Below, one piece after another: positions 16,478 to 24,854 of a DNA stretch of 33,115 nucleotides. The stretch spans positions 1-33,115 of the forward strand of contig JAICWB010000003.1 in NCBI GenBank assembly GCA_025935035.1. The letters are read 5' to 3'. Every line of letters begins with the position of its first letter. The first letter of the stretch is position 1. Below the pieces are notes generated by a model that saw only the letters and a list, made by a program, of their open reading frames with translations, did no database searches and had not been told where the DNA came from. This stretch comes from Terriglobales bacterium (GTDB lineage: Bacteria; Acidobacteriota; Terriglobia; Terriglobales; Acidobacteriaceae). The translations under genes were made by a program, and so were the position numbers.

Positions 16478-17458
16478 ATGTCTGAGAAAAACGGATCGAA
16501 CAATGCGTCAAGCAATTCCCTGCGGTTGAAGACCGGCCTGGCAGAGATGCTGAAGGGCGGCGTCATTATGGATGTGACCGACCCGAAGCAGGCGGAGATC
16601 GCCGAGCGGGCCGGCGCGGCGGCCGTGATGGCGCTGGAGCGAGTGCCCGCGCAGATTCGCGCCGAGGGCGGCGTCTCGCGCATGGCGAACCCGCGCATGA
16701 TCCAGAAGATCATGGACACGGTGAACATTCCCGTGATGGCAAAGTGTCGCATCGGACATTTTGCTGAAGCGCAGGTATTGGAAGCGCTGGGCGTGGATTA
16801 CATTGACGAGTCTGAAGTGCTCACGCCGGCAGACGAACTTCATCACGTGGACAAGCACGCGTTCAAGGTCCCGTTTGTTTGCGGAGCGCGCGACTTGGGC
16901 GAAGCTTTGCGGCGTATCGCAGAAGGCGCGGCGATGATACGCACGAAGGGCGAAGCCGGGACGGGGGACGTTGTGCATGCAGTGAAACACATGCGGCAGA
17001 TCGTAAAAGATATGCGGCAGCTCACGGTGATGGGCGAAGAAGAACTTTACGCAGCCGCCAAAGAACATCGCGCGCCGTATGAGTTGGTGCGCATGGTGGC
17101 GAAGACAGGCAAGCTGCCGGTTCCGAATTTTTCAGCGGGCGGCATCGCTACGCCGGCGGACGCAGCACTGATGCGGCAACTTGGCGCTGAGGCCGTCTTC
17201 GTTGGCTCAGGTATCTTCATGGGCGATAAATCGCGCTGCGAAGAATGCGCTAATGGCGAGCATCGCTATGACCGCGGATGCGCTCTGGCACAACCCGAAG
17301 TGGCGGAGGCCCGGGCGCGAGCGATAGTGCGCGCTACTACTCACTTCGATGATCCGAAAGTGCTGCTTGAGACCAGCAAAGAGGTCACGGGCGCAATGAA
17401 AGGTCTGGCCGTTGCCGGACTGCCGGATGCCGACATGCTGCAGAAGCGGGGATGGTGA
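16478..17458 (+). CDS. pdxS: Pyridoxal 5'-phosphate synthase subunit PdxS
   Basis: PdxS builds pyridoxal 5'-phosphate from ribose 5-phosphate, glyceraldehyde 3-phosphate and ammonia supplied by PdxT. The (beta/alpha)8 protein has 326 residues. Key residues are visible: Asp32 in GGVIMDV, Lys89 in [10 protein letters not shown], and Lys157 in [11 protein letters not shown]. The C-terminal region has [18 protein letters not shown]. It is longer than the usual ~295 residues for two reasons: a polar N-terminal extension, and an insertion of about 18-20 residues after [10 protein letters not shown]. That insertion carries Cys254, Cys257, His262 and Cys268. The start is ATG 16478, preceded by AGGAGAAGG; an upstream GTG at 16454 is less likely. 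pdxT follows after 49 bases. Confidence 0.97.
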   Translation: MSEKNGSNNASSNSLRLKTGLAEMLKGGVIMDVTDPKQAEIAERAGAAAVMALERVPAQIRAEGGVSRMANPRMIQKIMDTVNIPVMAKCRIGHFAEAQVLEALGVDYIDESEVLTPADELHHVDKHAFKVPFVCGARDLGEALRRIAEGAAMIRTKGEAGTGDVVHAVKHMRQIVKDMRQLTVMGEEELYAAAKEHRAPYELVRMVAKTGKLPVPNFSAGGIATPADAALMRQLGAEAVFVGSGIFMGDKSRCEECANGEHRYDRGCALAQPEVAEARARAIVRATTHFDDPKVLLETSKEVTGAMKGLAVAGLPDADMLQKRGW

Positions 17459-17463
17459 AGGGC

Positions 17464-17491
17464 AGTTGTCAGTAGCCAGTAGTCAGTTGCC
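17464..17491. repeat. Intergenic heptamer array B, between pdxS and pdxT
   Basis: Four consecutive 7-bp units of the form AGTWGYC occupy 17464-17491 (first unit AGTTGTC, identical to the first unit of array A). The array fills most of the 49-base gap between pdxS and pdxT and ends 16 bases before the chosen pdxT start. Confidence 0.65.
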
Positions 17492-17507
17492 AGAAAAATC
17501 AAAAACA

Positions 17508-18098
17508 GTGGCTGCCATTCCCACCATTGGAGTACTTGCCATTCAGGGCGATTACGAGGCGCACGCGCGTCGTCTGGAAGAATCGGGTGCGAAGGCTGTC
17601 CTAGTCCGCAAACCTGAACAATTGGATCCCCTCGATGGGATCGTGATACCGGGCGGTGAGTCTTCCACCATGTTGAAATTTTTGGAGCGGGACGGCTTCC
17701 TCGAGAAGCTGGCCGAGTTCGTGCGTGTGAAACCAAGTTTTGGTACGTGCGCGGGCGCGATCTTGTTGGCGAAGAACGTGGAGAATCCTGCGCAGAAGAG
17801 TTTGGGAGCGATGGACATCACCGTCAGACGGAACGCTTACGGACGGCAGATCGATAGCCACATCCATGAGGTGGCGACGAAGCTTGCAGGCGGTCCGATG
17901 GAAATGGTGTTCATTCGGGCTCCCAAGATCAGCGGCACAGGCGCGGACGTCGATGTGCTGGCGAAAGATGGCGACGAACCTGTCTGGGTGCGTCAGGGGA
18001 AGGCGATGGCCGCGACGTTTCATCCGGAACTATCTGCTGATAAGCGTGTGCATGAGGAGTTTGTCCGCATGGTGAGAGAGACGCAAGGCGATCTGTAA
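17508..18098 (+). CDS. pdxT: Pyridoxal 5'-phosphate synthase glutaminase subunit PdxT
   Basis: PdxT is the class-I glutamine amidotransferase partner that feeds ammonia to PdxS. From GTG 17508 it has 196 residues, the family's normal size. It shows TIGVLAIQGDYEAH at the N-terminus, IPGGESSTM, the nucleophile Cys81 in FGTCAGAILLA, and the catalytic His172 and Glu174 in FHPEL. The frame stays open upstream through the heptamer array and into pdxS, but that part has no PdxT similarity. No Shine-Dalgarno is evident before the GTG, so translation may depend on coupling to pdxS. The gene pair is the standard DXP-independent vitamin B6 route. Confidence 0.95.
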   Translation: MAAIPTIGVLAIQGDYEAHARRLEESGAKAVLVRKPEQLDPLDGIVIPGGESSTMLKFLERDGFLEKLAEFVRVKPSFGTCAGAILLAKNVENPAQKSLGAMDITVRRNAYGRQIDSHIHEVATKLAGGPMEMVFIRAPKISGTGADVDVLAKDGDEPVWVRQGKAMAATFHPELSADKRVHEEFVRMVRETQGDL

Positions 18099-18192
18099 TT
18101 GCCAAAATTTGTAATTGAAAGTCAACAGCAAAACCCACCGCAAAAGACACCAAGCCTCAAAGAAATCTCAATTAAATGATTAAATAGCTCAC

Positions 18193-18999
18193 ATGGCTCG
18201 GGCGCTATCCGCGTTGTTGATCGCTATCATTGCCGCAACGGCGTATTTCTTTTCGCGCACTTGGCTGCCGGCGCTAGCGACTTCTTCTGGTGGCGCGATC
18301 GATCGTCAACTCACCCTGAACTTCATTCTTCTTGGCGTGGTCTTCTGCGCGACACAGATCGCGCTGGGACTGTTTGTTTGGAAGTATCGAGAGCGGGCTG
18401 ATCCGCAGGTGGTGACGAATACCGCGCAGCCCGATGCGCGCGTGGAATTGACCTGGCTGACGATCGCGGCTGCGCTTTTCTTGGGACTGAACATTGCTGG
18501 CGCGGCGATGCAATCACGTGTTCCGCAAGTCTCCGCGGAAGAGAAGCCTGTGACAGTGGAAGTGACGGGCGTGCAGTTTCGCTGGTACTTCCGGCAGCCG
18601 GGTCCCGATGGACGATTTGGGCAAACCAAGCCAAAACTGGTGGATGCGTCCGAAGGAAATCCGCTCGGAATAGACCGAAGCGATCCGGCTTCGGCGGATG
18701 ATGTGGTTTCAGCGGAGTTAGTGGTTCCAGCCGGTAAGCCGATAGAAGTCAGATTGCACGCGCAAGACGTGGTCCATAGTTTTTTTGTTCCAGCTTTGCG
18801 GATAAAGCAGGATGCGGTGCCCGGCCAGGACACTCTTGTCCATCTTCCCTCAGCTGAACCCGGCACTTATGACATCGCTTGTGCTCAACTTTGCGGTATG
18901 GGCCACTATCAGATGAACGCGAAACTTAAAGTAGTGCCTGAAGCAGAGTACCGGGCGTGGCTGGAGCAACAATCGGCAGCGCAGGTGGCGCGACGCTGA
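18193..18999 (+). CDS. ctaC: Cytochrome c oxidase subunit II
   Basis: Subunit II carries the CuA centre that accepts electrons from cytochrome c. The 268-residue product has a hydrophobic N-terminus and two further membrane helices (about 42-64 and 86-106), then the periplasmic cupredoxin domain. CuA ligands are visible: His195 in VVHSFFVPALR, and Cys230, Cys234, His238 and Met241 in CAQLCGMGHYQM. The residue between the two cysteines that is normally Glu is Gln232. The aromatic electron-entry patch is VQFRWYF. There is no C-terminal cytochrome c domain. No Shine-Dalgarno precedes the ATG at 18193. Its stop overlaps the ctaD start (TGATG), so the oxidase genes form one operon. Confidence 0.95.
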   Translation: MARALSALLIAIIAATAYFFSRTWLPALATSSGGAIDRQLTLNFILLGVVFCATQIALGLFVWKYRERADPQVVTNTAQPDARVELTWLTIAAALFLGLNIAGAAMQSRVPQVSAEEKPVTVEVTGVQFRWYFRQPGPDGRFGQTKPKLVDASEGNPLGIDRSDPASADDVVSAELVVPAGKPIEVRLHAQDVVHSFFVPALRIKQDAVPGQDTLVHLPSAEPGTYDIACAQLCGMGHYQMNAKLKVVPEAEYRAWLEQQSAAQVARR

Positions 19000-20756
19000 T
19001 GGGGACCGCAAATAATTCCGCGCCCCGTGGTGACCACCCACCCAATGCAGCGAAGAGCTTGCCGCGTTGGATGGGGCACGAATCTTCGTTTTCTTTCAGC
19101 GCGCATCATCGCGTGATAGCACGGCAATATTTTCTTCTGTCACTCGCAGCGGTGCTGATCGGCATTGTGCTGTCGCTGCTCATGCGGCTGCATATTGTGT
19201 GGCCGGAGCTGCGGATCCCCTTCTTTGGACAGATCAAGCCGGAGCAATACCTTGCCTATATGACCATGCACGGCACACTGATGGTGTTCTTTGTGCTGAG
19301 CGTGGCGCCCCAGAATGCGTTCGGCAATCTGGTGTTGCCGGAACAGATCGGCGCGCGGGCCATGGCTTTTCCGCGGTTGAACATGTTTTCGTTTTGGACA
19401 ACTTTACTGGCCTTCATGGTGATGGTGAGTGCGTTGTTCGTGGCGGGTGGTGGGTCGATGTCCGGGTGGACGCAGTATCCGCCGCTGAGTGCGATCACCT
19501 CTGCAGGTTCTGGACAGGGGCGAGGTACAGACTTATGGATAGTCAGTATCGCGATCTTCTGCGTGGCTTCTTTAATGAGCGCCGTGAATTTCATCACCAC
19601 GGTATTGCGCGGGCGGGTGGAAGGGATGAGCCTGATGCGCATGCCGCTGACGGTCTGGTCATGGTTTGTTACGGCGATGCTGACTCTGCTCTCGTTCAGC
19701 GTTTTACTCGCGGCGGCGTTGCTGCTTTTTTCTGACCGGCATTGGGGGACCAGTTTTTATCTTCCCGCAGGACTGGTTGTGAACGGAGCGGCCGTGGCTG
19801 GCCATTCAGGGGGTTCGCCCCTATTGTGGCAACACTTGTTCTGGTTCTTCGGGCATCCGGAGGTTTACATCGCGATATTGCCGGGCATGGGGGTTACCTC
19901 TCACATGTTGAGTACGTTCTCGCGCAAGCCAGTGTATGGATATCGGGGCATGGTTTATTCCTTGCTGGCCATCGGCGTGTTGGGTTTCATGGTCTGGGGA
20001 CATCACATGTTCGTGGCGGGAATCAGTCCTTACGCGGTGCTGGCGTTCTCGACCTTGACCATGGTCATCGCAGTGCCATCGTCAGTGAAAGTGATCAATT
20101 GGCTGGGAACGTTGCGCGGCGGACGGATCCGTTTCTCTGTGCCGCTACTTTTTTCCGTGGGGTTTGTCTCGTTGTTCATCACCGGCGGATTGTCCGGCCC
20201 GATACTTGCGCAGCCCGCGGTGGACATGTATTTACATGACACGTACTTTGTAGTGGCGCACTTTCACATGATCATGGGGATGGCGGCGGTGTTCGCCATC
20301 TTTGCGGCCACGTACTTCTGGTTCCCGCTACTGTTCCCCGATCGCATGATGAATGAGACACTGGGACGCGCGCACTTCTGGCTGACCTTCATCGGCGCGT
20401 ATGCCACGTTCATGCCGATGCACTTTCTCGGGCTTGCGGGGAATCCAAGGCAGTATTCGCAGATCGCCGGCTCAGCGAAGTATCTGCAGAAGCTGCTGCC
20501 GGTGCACATGTTCATCACCATTTCGGCATTCGTGCTGGCCGCGGCTCAATTCATCTTTATATATAACCTGATGCATTCGGCGGCGCGCGGCAAGTTCAGT
20601 GGGGCGAATCCGTGGGAGGCGACCACGCTCGAATGGGAAATAGACCACGGACAAAAGCTGACCGTGCATCATGACCCATATGTATTCGGCCCGCGTGAAG
20701 ATTCGCGGCGCGACTACACCATGCAATCTGAACCGCCGTATACTTATAAAAGTTAG
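18999..20756 (+). CDS. ctaD: Cytochrome c oxidase subunit I (heme-copper oxidase, A1-like)
   Basis: This is the catalytic subunit with heme a and the heme a3-CuB site. From ATG 18999, which overlaps the ctaC stop, it has 585 residues and about 12 membrane helices. Visible ligands are His91 (heme a, TMHGTLMVF), His286 and Tyr290 (CuB and the cross-linked Tyr, FFGHPEVYI), His335/His336 (CuB, WGHHMF), and His421 (heme a3) and His423 (heme a) in VVAHFHM. The K-channel Lys364 and Ser361 are present (AVPSSVK). The D-channel glutamate (Glu288) and asparagines Asn110 and Asn128 are kept. The D-channel entrance Asp is replaced by Ala121 (IGARAMAFPRLN). The frame extends upstream to 18957, but that overlaps ctaC and lacks similarity. 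Confidence 0.96.
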   Translation: MGTANNSAPRGDHPPNAAKSLPRWMGHESSFSFSAHHRVIARQYFLLSLAAVLIGIVLSLLMRLHIVWPELRIPFFGQIKPEQYLAYMTMHGTLMVFFVLSVAPQNAFGNLVLPEQIGARAMAFPRLNMFSFWTTLLAFMVMVSALFVAGGGSMSGWTQYPPLSAITSAGSGQGRGTDLWIVSIAIFCVASLMSAVNFITTVLRGRVEGMSLMRMPLTVWSWFVTAMLTLLSFSVLLAAALLLFSDRHWGTSFYLPAGLVVNGAAVAGHSGGSPLLWQHLFWFFGHPEVYIAILPGMGVTSHMLSTFSRKPVYGYRGMVYSLLAIGVLGFMVWGHHMFVAGISPYAVLAFSTLTMVIAVPSSVKVINWLGTLRGGRIRFSVPLLFSVGFVSLFITGGLSGPILAQPAVDMYLHDTYFVVAHFHMIMGMAAVFAIFAATYFWFPLLFPDRMMNETLGRAHFWLTFIGAYATFMPMHFLGLAGNPRQYSQIAGSAKYLQKLLPVHMFITISAFVLAAAQFIFIYNLMHSAARGKFSGANPWEATTLEWEIDHGQKLTVHHDPYVFGPREDSRRDYTMQSEPPYTYKS

Positions 20757-20771
20757 GCGCGGAGAATCCTT

Positions 20772-21524
20772 ATGCCCAAGCCTGCCGTTCTTCCTCCACA
20801 CACTACGCACGCGGAACCTAAGATCGGCGGCCGCGGGCCCAAGCCGCCGGCGTCGGTAGGGTTGGGAGGCGATGATTGGAAAAATAATCCGCCGGGACGG
20901 CGCGGTCCGCGGGAGCGCCTGAAGCGCTTTCGGGTGGCGCTGGGCTTGGTGCTGATATCGGTATTTGTTTTGTTCATCGGCCTGACCAGCGCCTACGTGG
21001 TGCGCCAAGGTGGCGGAACGCTGGATACGACCACGGGAGTCTTTACCCGGGATTGGAAACCAATCGCGGTGCCGCAGATCCTGTGGCTCAACACGCTTTT
21101 GCTGCTCTTAAGCAGCGCCACGATCGAATTTGCGCGGCGGCAGGTCTTTCGTGAACCCATGGTCACTGAAGAATGGTTGGGATTGGGCACGCCGACCCGA
21201 CGCGCTTCCCTGCCTTGGCTGGGATTGACGCTGGTACTCGGCTTTGGATTTCTGGTGGGACAGTTCGTGGCGTGGCAGCAATTGAACGCCCAGGGAATCT
21301 TCATGGCCACGAATCCGAGCAGTTCATTCTTCTTCATCCTGACCGGCGCGCACGCGCTACACTTGTTGGGCGGGATCATTGTGTTGACTTGGGCTGCGTT
21401 GGCGAGTGTGTTGTCGCGTCCATTGGAATCACGGCAGATCGCCACCGATTGCGGCGCTTGGTATTGGCACGCCATGGGCGTACTGTGGCTCTACATATTC
21501 GCGTTGCTTCTCTTTGTGAAATGA
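20772..21524 (+). CDS. ctaE: Cytochrome c oxidase subunit III
   Basis: The 250-residue product is a CoxIII/heme-copper oxidase subunit III protein. After a Pro/Gly-rich hydrophilic N-terminus of about 50 residues come five hydrophobic helices. Conserved points are LTSAYVVR in the first helix, the LTGAHALHLLGG motif, and a final helix with WYWHAMGVLWLYIFALLLF, equivalent to the YWHFVD-W motif. The subunit supports proton uptake and stability of subunit I. GGAG lies seven bases before the ATG at 20772, which is 15 bases after the ctaD stop. The stop overlaps the next gene's ATG (ATGA), so translation of the small downstream protein is probably coupled to it. Confidence 0.92.
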   Translation: MPKPAVLPPHTTHAEPKIGGRGPKPPASVGLGGDDWKNNPPGRRGPRERLKRFRVALGLVLISVFVLFIGLTSAYVVRQGGGTLDTTTGVFTRDWKPIAVPQILWLNTLLLLLSSATIEFARRQVFREPMVTEEWLGLGTPTRRASLPWLGLTLVLGFGFLVGQFVAWQQLNAQGIFMATNPSSSFFFILTGAHALHLLGGIIVLTWAALASVLSRPLESRQIATDCGAWYWHAMGVLWLYIFALLLFVK

Positions 21525-21724
21525 AATTCGTGCGCCTATTCGTATTGGTGGTTTTGTTCTGCGCTCCCGCGTTTGGGCAAGGGTGCGCAATGTGCAAGGC
21601 TAGTGCGGCGCAAGCCCCCGCAGAGACACAGCGAGCGTTAAGACGCGGGATTTTAGTTTTGTTGGTGCCGTCGTTGGGGATGGTGGGTGCGTTGGGAGTA
21701 GTCGCTTGGAAGCACCGGGAATAG
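21521..21724 (+). CDS. Tiny exported CxxC membrane protein in the oxidase operon
   Basis: ATG 21521 overlaps the ctaE stop (ATGA) and opens a 67-codon gene. The product has a clear signal sequence ([20 protein letters not shown]), then [16 protein letters not shown] with a Cys-x-x-Cys, and one membrane helix ([20 protein letters not shown]) with a short basic tail. The CxxC would therefore lie just outside the membrane. I do not recognise a named family. Position suggests a role in oxidase assembly, for example copper delivery or thiol redox for CuA, or as a small accessory subunit; this is inference. The same frame is open much further upstream inside ctaE, but only the last 67 codons look like protein. 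Confidence 0.72.
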   Translation: MKFVRLFVLVVLFCAPAFGQGCAMCKASAAQAPAETQRALRRGILVLLVPSLGMVGALGVVAWKHRE

Positions 21725-21795
21725 CCTACGCGCCAGATGGTGCCGGCCATTGGCATAGCGCCCTTCGGACGCAAATCTGATCCGCAGTAGCGCGA

Positions 21796-21801
21796 TATAA
21801 T
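21796..21801 (+). promoter_or_regulatory. Candidate -10 element upstream of uvrA
   Basis: A perfect TATAAT lies 50 bases before the first possible uvrA ATG in a 127-base gap. No convincing -35 hexamer is found at 16-18 bases upstream, and no LexA-type palindrome was noticed in the gap. Confidence 0.3.
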
Positions 21802-21851
21802 AGAGGATTCCACACTCGCATTTTTGCTCTCTATGGCGGTGCTGAGCGTGG

Positions 21852-24800
21852 ATGGGTCCTTTATTCATGTCCATCGATAGCATTGTCGTCCGCGGTGCGC
21901 GGGTCCATAACTTAAAGAACATTGATTTTGAAATACCGCACAATGCGCTGACGGTGGTCACGGGCGTTTCCGGTTCAGGCAAGTCTTCGCTCGCATTTGA
22001 CACGATCTACGCCGAAGGACAACGGCGCTATGTGGAATCGCTGTCAGCGTATGCGCGGCAGTTCCTGGAACGAATCGAGAAACCGGACGTTGATCTGATC
22101 GATGGCATCGCGCCTGCGATCGCAATCCGGCAAAAAAATACGACGCGTAATCCGCGGTCCACGGTTGCGACTTCTACAGAGATTTACGACTACCTGCGGC
22201 TGTTGTTCGCGCGCATTGGCACCACGTATTGTCTGCAGTGCGGCGCTGAGGTCAAGAGCGACACCGTGGATGAGGTCGCTGCCGCAGTCCTCGCTCTGCC
22301 GACAGAGACCCGACTGAATGTTTTGTTTCCGGTGAAAGTGAAGGCGCCGACGGCGGAAGCATCCACGGCAGCAAAGCCGAAACGGGCGAGCAAGAAAGCG
22401 CTGAAGGCCGCGGAAGAGGCGCAAGCCGCAGCCACGATGGACGCGATGAAGCTGCGCTTGTTCGATCTGCGGAAACGCGGGTTCACGCGGCTTTATCAGA
22501 ACGGCGCTATTTACGAATTCTCCACACCTGAGTCTTTGCTGGAGATTGATTTCGCGCAGCCATTGTTCGGGTTGGTCGATCGGCTGGTTGTCTCGGCGGA
22601 TGTTCGTGCGCGGGTAGTGGACGCGACGGAGATCGCTTACCGCGAATCAGGCGAGGTGGTCTTTGAAACGGTGCCACGTGAAGAAGGCGCGAAGCGGCAG
22701 CAGTTGCGGTTCTCGCAACGCTTTGAATGCAAGACCTGTTTGATCCGCTACGAGCATCCGGAACCGCGGTTATTTTCGTTCAACAACCCTTTTGGTGCGT
22801 GCCCGCGATGCCAGGGGTTTGGGAACACTATTGATTTCGATCTCGACCTCGTCATTCCGGATAAATCGAAATCGCTTAATGCGGGCGCGATCGAACCTTG
22901 GACGAAACCGAAATACCGGTCATTGCTCACCGATTTCCGCAAGACCGCGCGCGCGCACGGCATTCCGATGGACGTGCCATGGGAAGAGATGGACGAAGAC
23001 CATCGCGAGATCGTGTTGGAGGGCGACCGCGAGACGAAGTTCCCAGGCATTAAGGGCTTCTTCGCTTATCTTGAGCGAAAAAAATACAAGCTGCACGTGC
23101 GGGTTTTCCTGAGCAGGTATCGAGGATATGCGCTGTGCCCCGATTGCCGCGGGCAAAGGTTGCGCGCGGAGGCGCGGACCGTGCGCGTTGCGGGAAAGAA
23201 CATCTGCGAGGTCTCCTCCCTGACGGTCGAAGCGGCCGCGACTTTTTTTGGGGAACTGGAATTGAAGCCGCACCAGTTGGAGATCGCGGACAAAATATTG
23301 CTGGAGATCCGCGACCGCTTGAAGTTCTTGAACAATGTTGGATTGGAATATCTGACGCTCGACCGACTGGCTTCAACACTTAGCGGCGGCGAAGCGCAAC
23401 GCATTCAGCTAGCGGCATCGCTGGCATCGCGGTTGGTGGGCGCATTGTATGTGCTGGACGAACCCTCGATTGGATTGCATTCGCGCGACACCAAGCGGCT
23501 GGTGGACATCCTCGAAGACCTGCGCGATCTGGGAAACACGATACTCGTGGTGGAGCATGATCCTGAAGTGATGGTGTCCGCAGACCGCATTTTGGACCTG
23601 GGCCCCGGAGCCGGCGAGCACGGCGGACGCGTGATGGCGCACGGAACATTTGACGAGATCAAGAAGCTGCCAACGTCTTTGACAGGAAGATATCTTTCGC
23701 AAGACTTGCGGATACAGATGCCACCGGCGCGCCGTAAGCCGGGGCCGCAAAAATTGAAACTGATCGGGGCGCGAGCGCACAACTTGAAGCGGGTGAATGT
23801 GGAGATTCCACTGGGTCTCTTGGTCGCGATCACGGGTGTCAGTGGTTCGGGGAAATCGACGCTGGTGCACGATGTGCTTTACAAGTCGCTGTCTTCGGCG
23901 CTGGGAGTGAGTGCCGGCGGGAATCTTGCCGGGGTGCTGGAACGGCTGGACGGCGCGCAGTATCTGAATGACGTTGTGCTGGTAGACCAGTCGCCTATTG
24001 GGCGTACGCCGCGGTCGAATCCAGTCACCTATATCAAAGCTTTTGACATCATCCGCGAGACGTTTGCCTCGACGCCGGAAGCGCAGAAAAAAGGATTCGG
24101 CGCGGGGCACTTCTCATTCAACATTCCCGGCGGACGCTGCGAGAACTGTTCCGGTGACGGAACGGTGATCGTGGAGATGCAGTTCCTGGCAGACGTAGAA
24201 CTTCTCTGTGAAGAATGCAAAGGCACGCGGTTCAAGCCGGCGGTACTGGATATCAAGTACCGCGGCAAGAACATTCATGAGGTTCTGAACCTTACGGTGA
24301 AAGAGGGACTGCAATTTTTCTCGGCCGTGCCAAAGCTGGTGGAAAAGATCCGCGTGCTGGAAGAAGTCGGGCTGGGATATCTGCGTTTGGGACAATCCGC
24401 AACGACCCTGAGCGGAGGCGAGGCGCAACGCATGAAGCTGGCGGCGCACCTGCAGCCGCGTAGGGAATTCACTGCTGCGGTCGCAAGCGGGAATGGCGAC
24501 GATCCGGAGCGCGGCAAGGCCAAGCGCGGAAATCGGGCTCTGTACATTTTCGATGAGCCAACGACCGGCCTACACTTCGACGACATCAGCAAACTTCTGT
24601 TCGCCTTCCGGCGGTTGCTGGACACAGGCGCATCGGTTATCGTCATCGAACACAACCTGGATGTGATCAAGACCGCAGACTGGGTCATCGACCTGGGACC
24701 TGAAGGCGGCGCGCGCGGCGGCGAGATCATGGACGCGGGCACGCCGGAAGATGTGGCCAAGAACAAAAAATCACATACTGGACAGTGGCTTGCGCGCATC

Positions 24801-24854
24801 TTAAGTAAAAACGGGTACTCTCAACCGAATGGCCGGAGACAGAAAGCCAAATAG
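21852..24854 (+). CDS. uvrA: Excinuclease ABC subunit A (UvrA)
   Basis: UvrA is the damage-recognition ATPase of nucleotide excision repair and acts as a dimer with UvrB. The protein has two ABC modules. Module one has Walker [14 protein letters not shown], zinc cysteines CKTC and CPRC, signature [12 protein letters not shown] and Walker [13 protein letters not shown]. Module two has Walker [14 protein letters not shown], zinc cysteines CENC and CEEC, signature [12 protein letters not shown] and Walker [13 protein letters not shown]. At 1,000 residues (or 995 from ATG 21867) it is about 50 longer than E. coli UvrA. The excess comes from an Ala/Lys-rich insertion near residues 165-198 and a hydrophilic insertion of about 17 residues between the second signature and Walker B. 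Neither ATG has a strong ribosome site. The end overlaps the next gene by 26 bases. Confidence 0.97.
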   Translation: MGPLFMSIDSIVVRGARVHNLKNIDFEIPHNALTVVTGVSGSGKSSLAFDTIYAEGQRRYVESLSAYARQFLERIEKPDVDLIDGIAPAIAIRQKNTTRNPRSTVATSTEIYDYLRLLFARIGTTYCLQCGAEVKSDTVDEVAAAVLALPTETRLNVLFPVKVKAPTAEASTAAKPKRASKKALKAAEEAQAAATMDAMKLRLFDLRKRGFTRLYQNGAIYEFSTPESLLEIDFAQPLFGLVDRLVVSADVRARVVDATEIAYRESGEVVFETVPREEGAKRQQLRFSQRFECKTCLIRYEHPEPRLFSFNNPFGACPRCQGFGNTIDFDLDLVIPDKSKSLNAGAIEPWTKPKYRSLLTDFRKTARAHGIPMDVPWEEMDEDHREIVLEGDRETKFPGIKGFFAYLERKKYKLHVRVFLSRYRGYALCPDCRGQRLRAEARTVRVAGKNICEVSSLTVEAAATFFGELELKPHQLEIADKILLEIRDRLKFLNNVGLEYLTLDRLASTLSGGEAQRIQLAASLASRLVGALYVLDEPSIGLHSRDTKRLVDILEDLRDLGNTILVVEHDPEVMVSADRILDLGPGAGEHGGRVMAHGTFDEIKKLPTSLTGRYLSQDLRIQMPPARRKPGPQKLKLIGARAHNLKRVNVEIPLGLLVAITGVSGSGKSTLVHDVLYKSLSSALGVSAGGNLAGVLERLDGAQYLNDVVLVDQSPIGRTPRSNPVTYIKAFDIIRETFASTPEAQKKGFGAGHFSFNIPGGRCENCSGDGTVIVEMQFLADVELLCEECKGTRFKPAVLDIKYRGKNIHEVLNLTVKEGLQFFSAVPKLVEKIRVLEEVGLGYLRLGQSATTLSGGEAQRMKLAAHLQPRREFTAAVASGNGDDPERGKAKRGNRALYIFDEPTTGLHFDDISKLLFAFRRLLDTGASVIVIEHNLDVIKTADWVIDLGPEGGARGGEIMDAGTPEDVAKNKKSHTGQWLARILSKNGYSQPNGRRQKAK

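Noticed and set aside
17412-17507. N-terminal extension of pdxT overlapping pdxS
   Set aside because: It runs through the heptamer array, encodes a Cys/Ser-rich stretch unlike PdxT, and GTG 17508 gives the normal length.
21173-21520. Upstream part of the frame that ends with the small CxxC protein
   Set aside because: It overlaps ctaE in another frame and its Arg/His/Val-rich translation does not look like protein; only the last 67 codons are accepted.
23409-24110. Minus-strand open frame of 233 codons inside uvrA
   Set aside because: uvrA is complete with both ABC modules; this frame is a codon-bias shadow.
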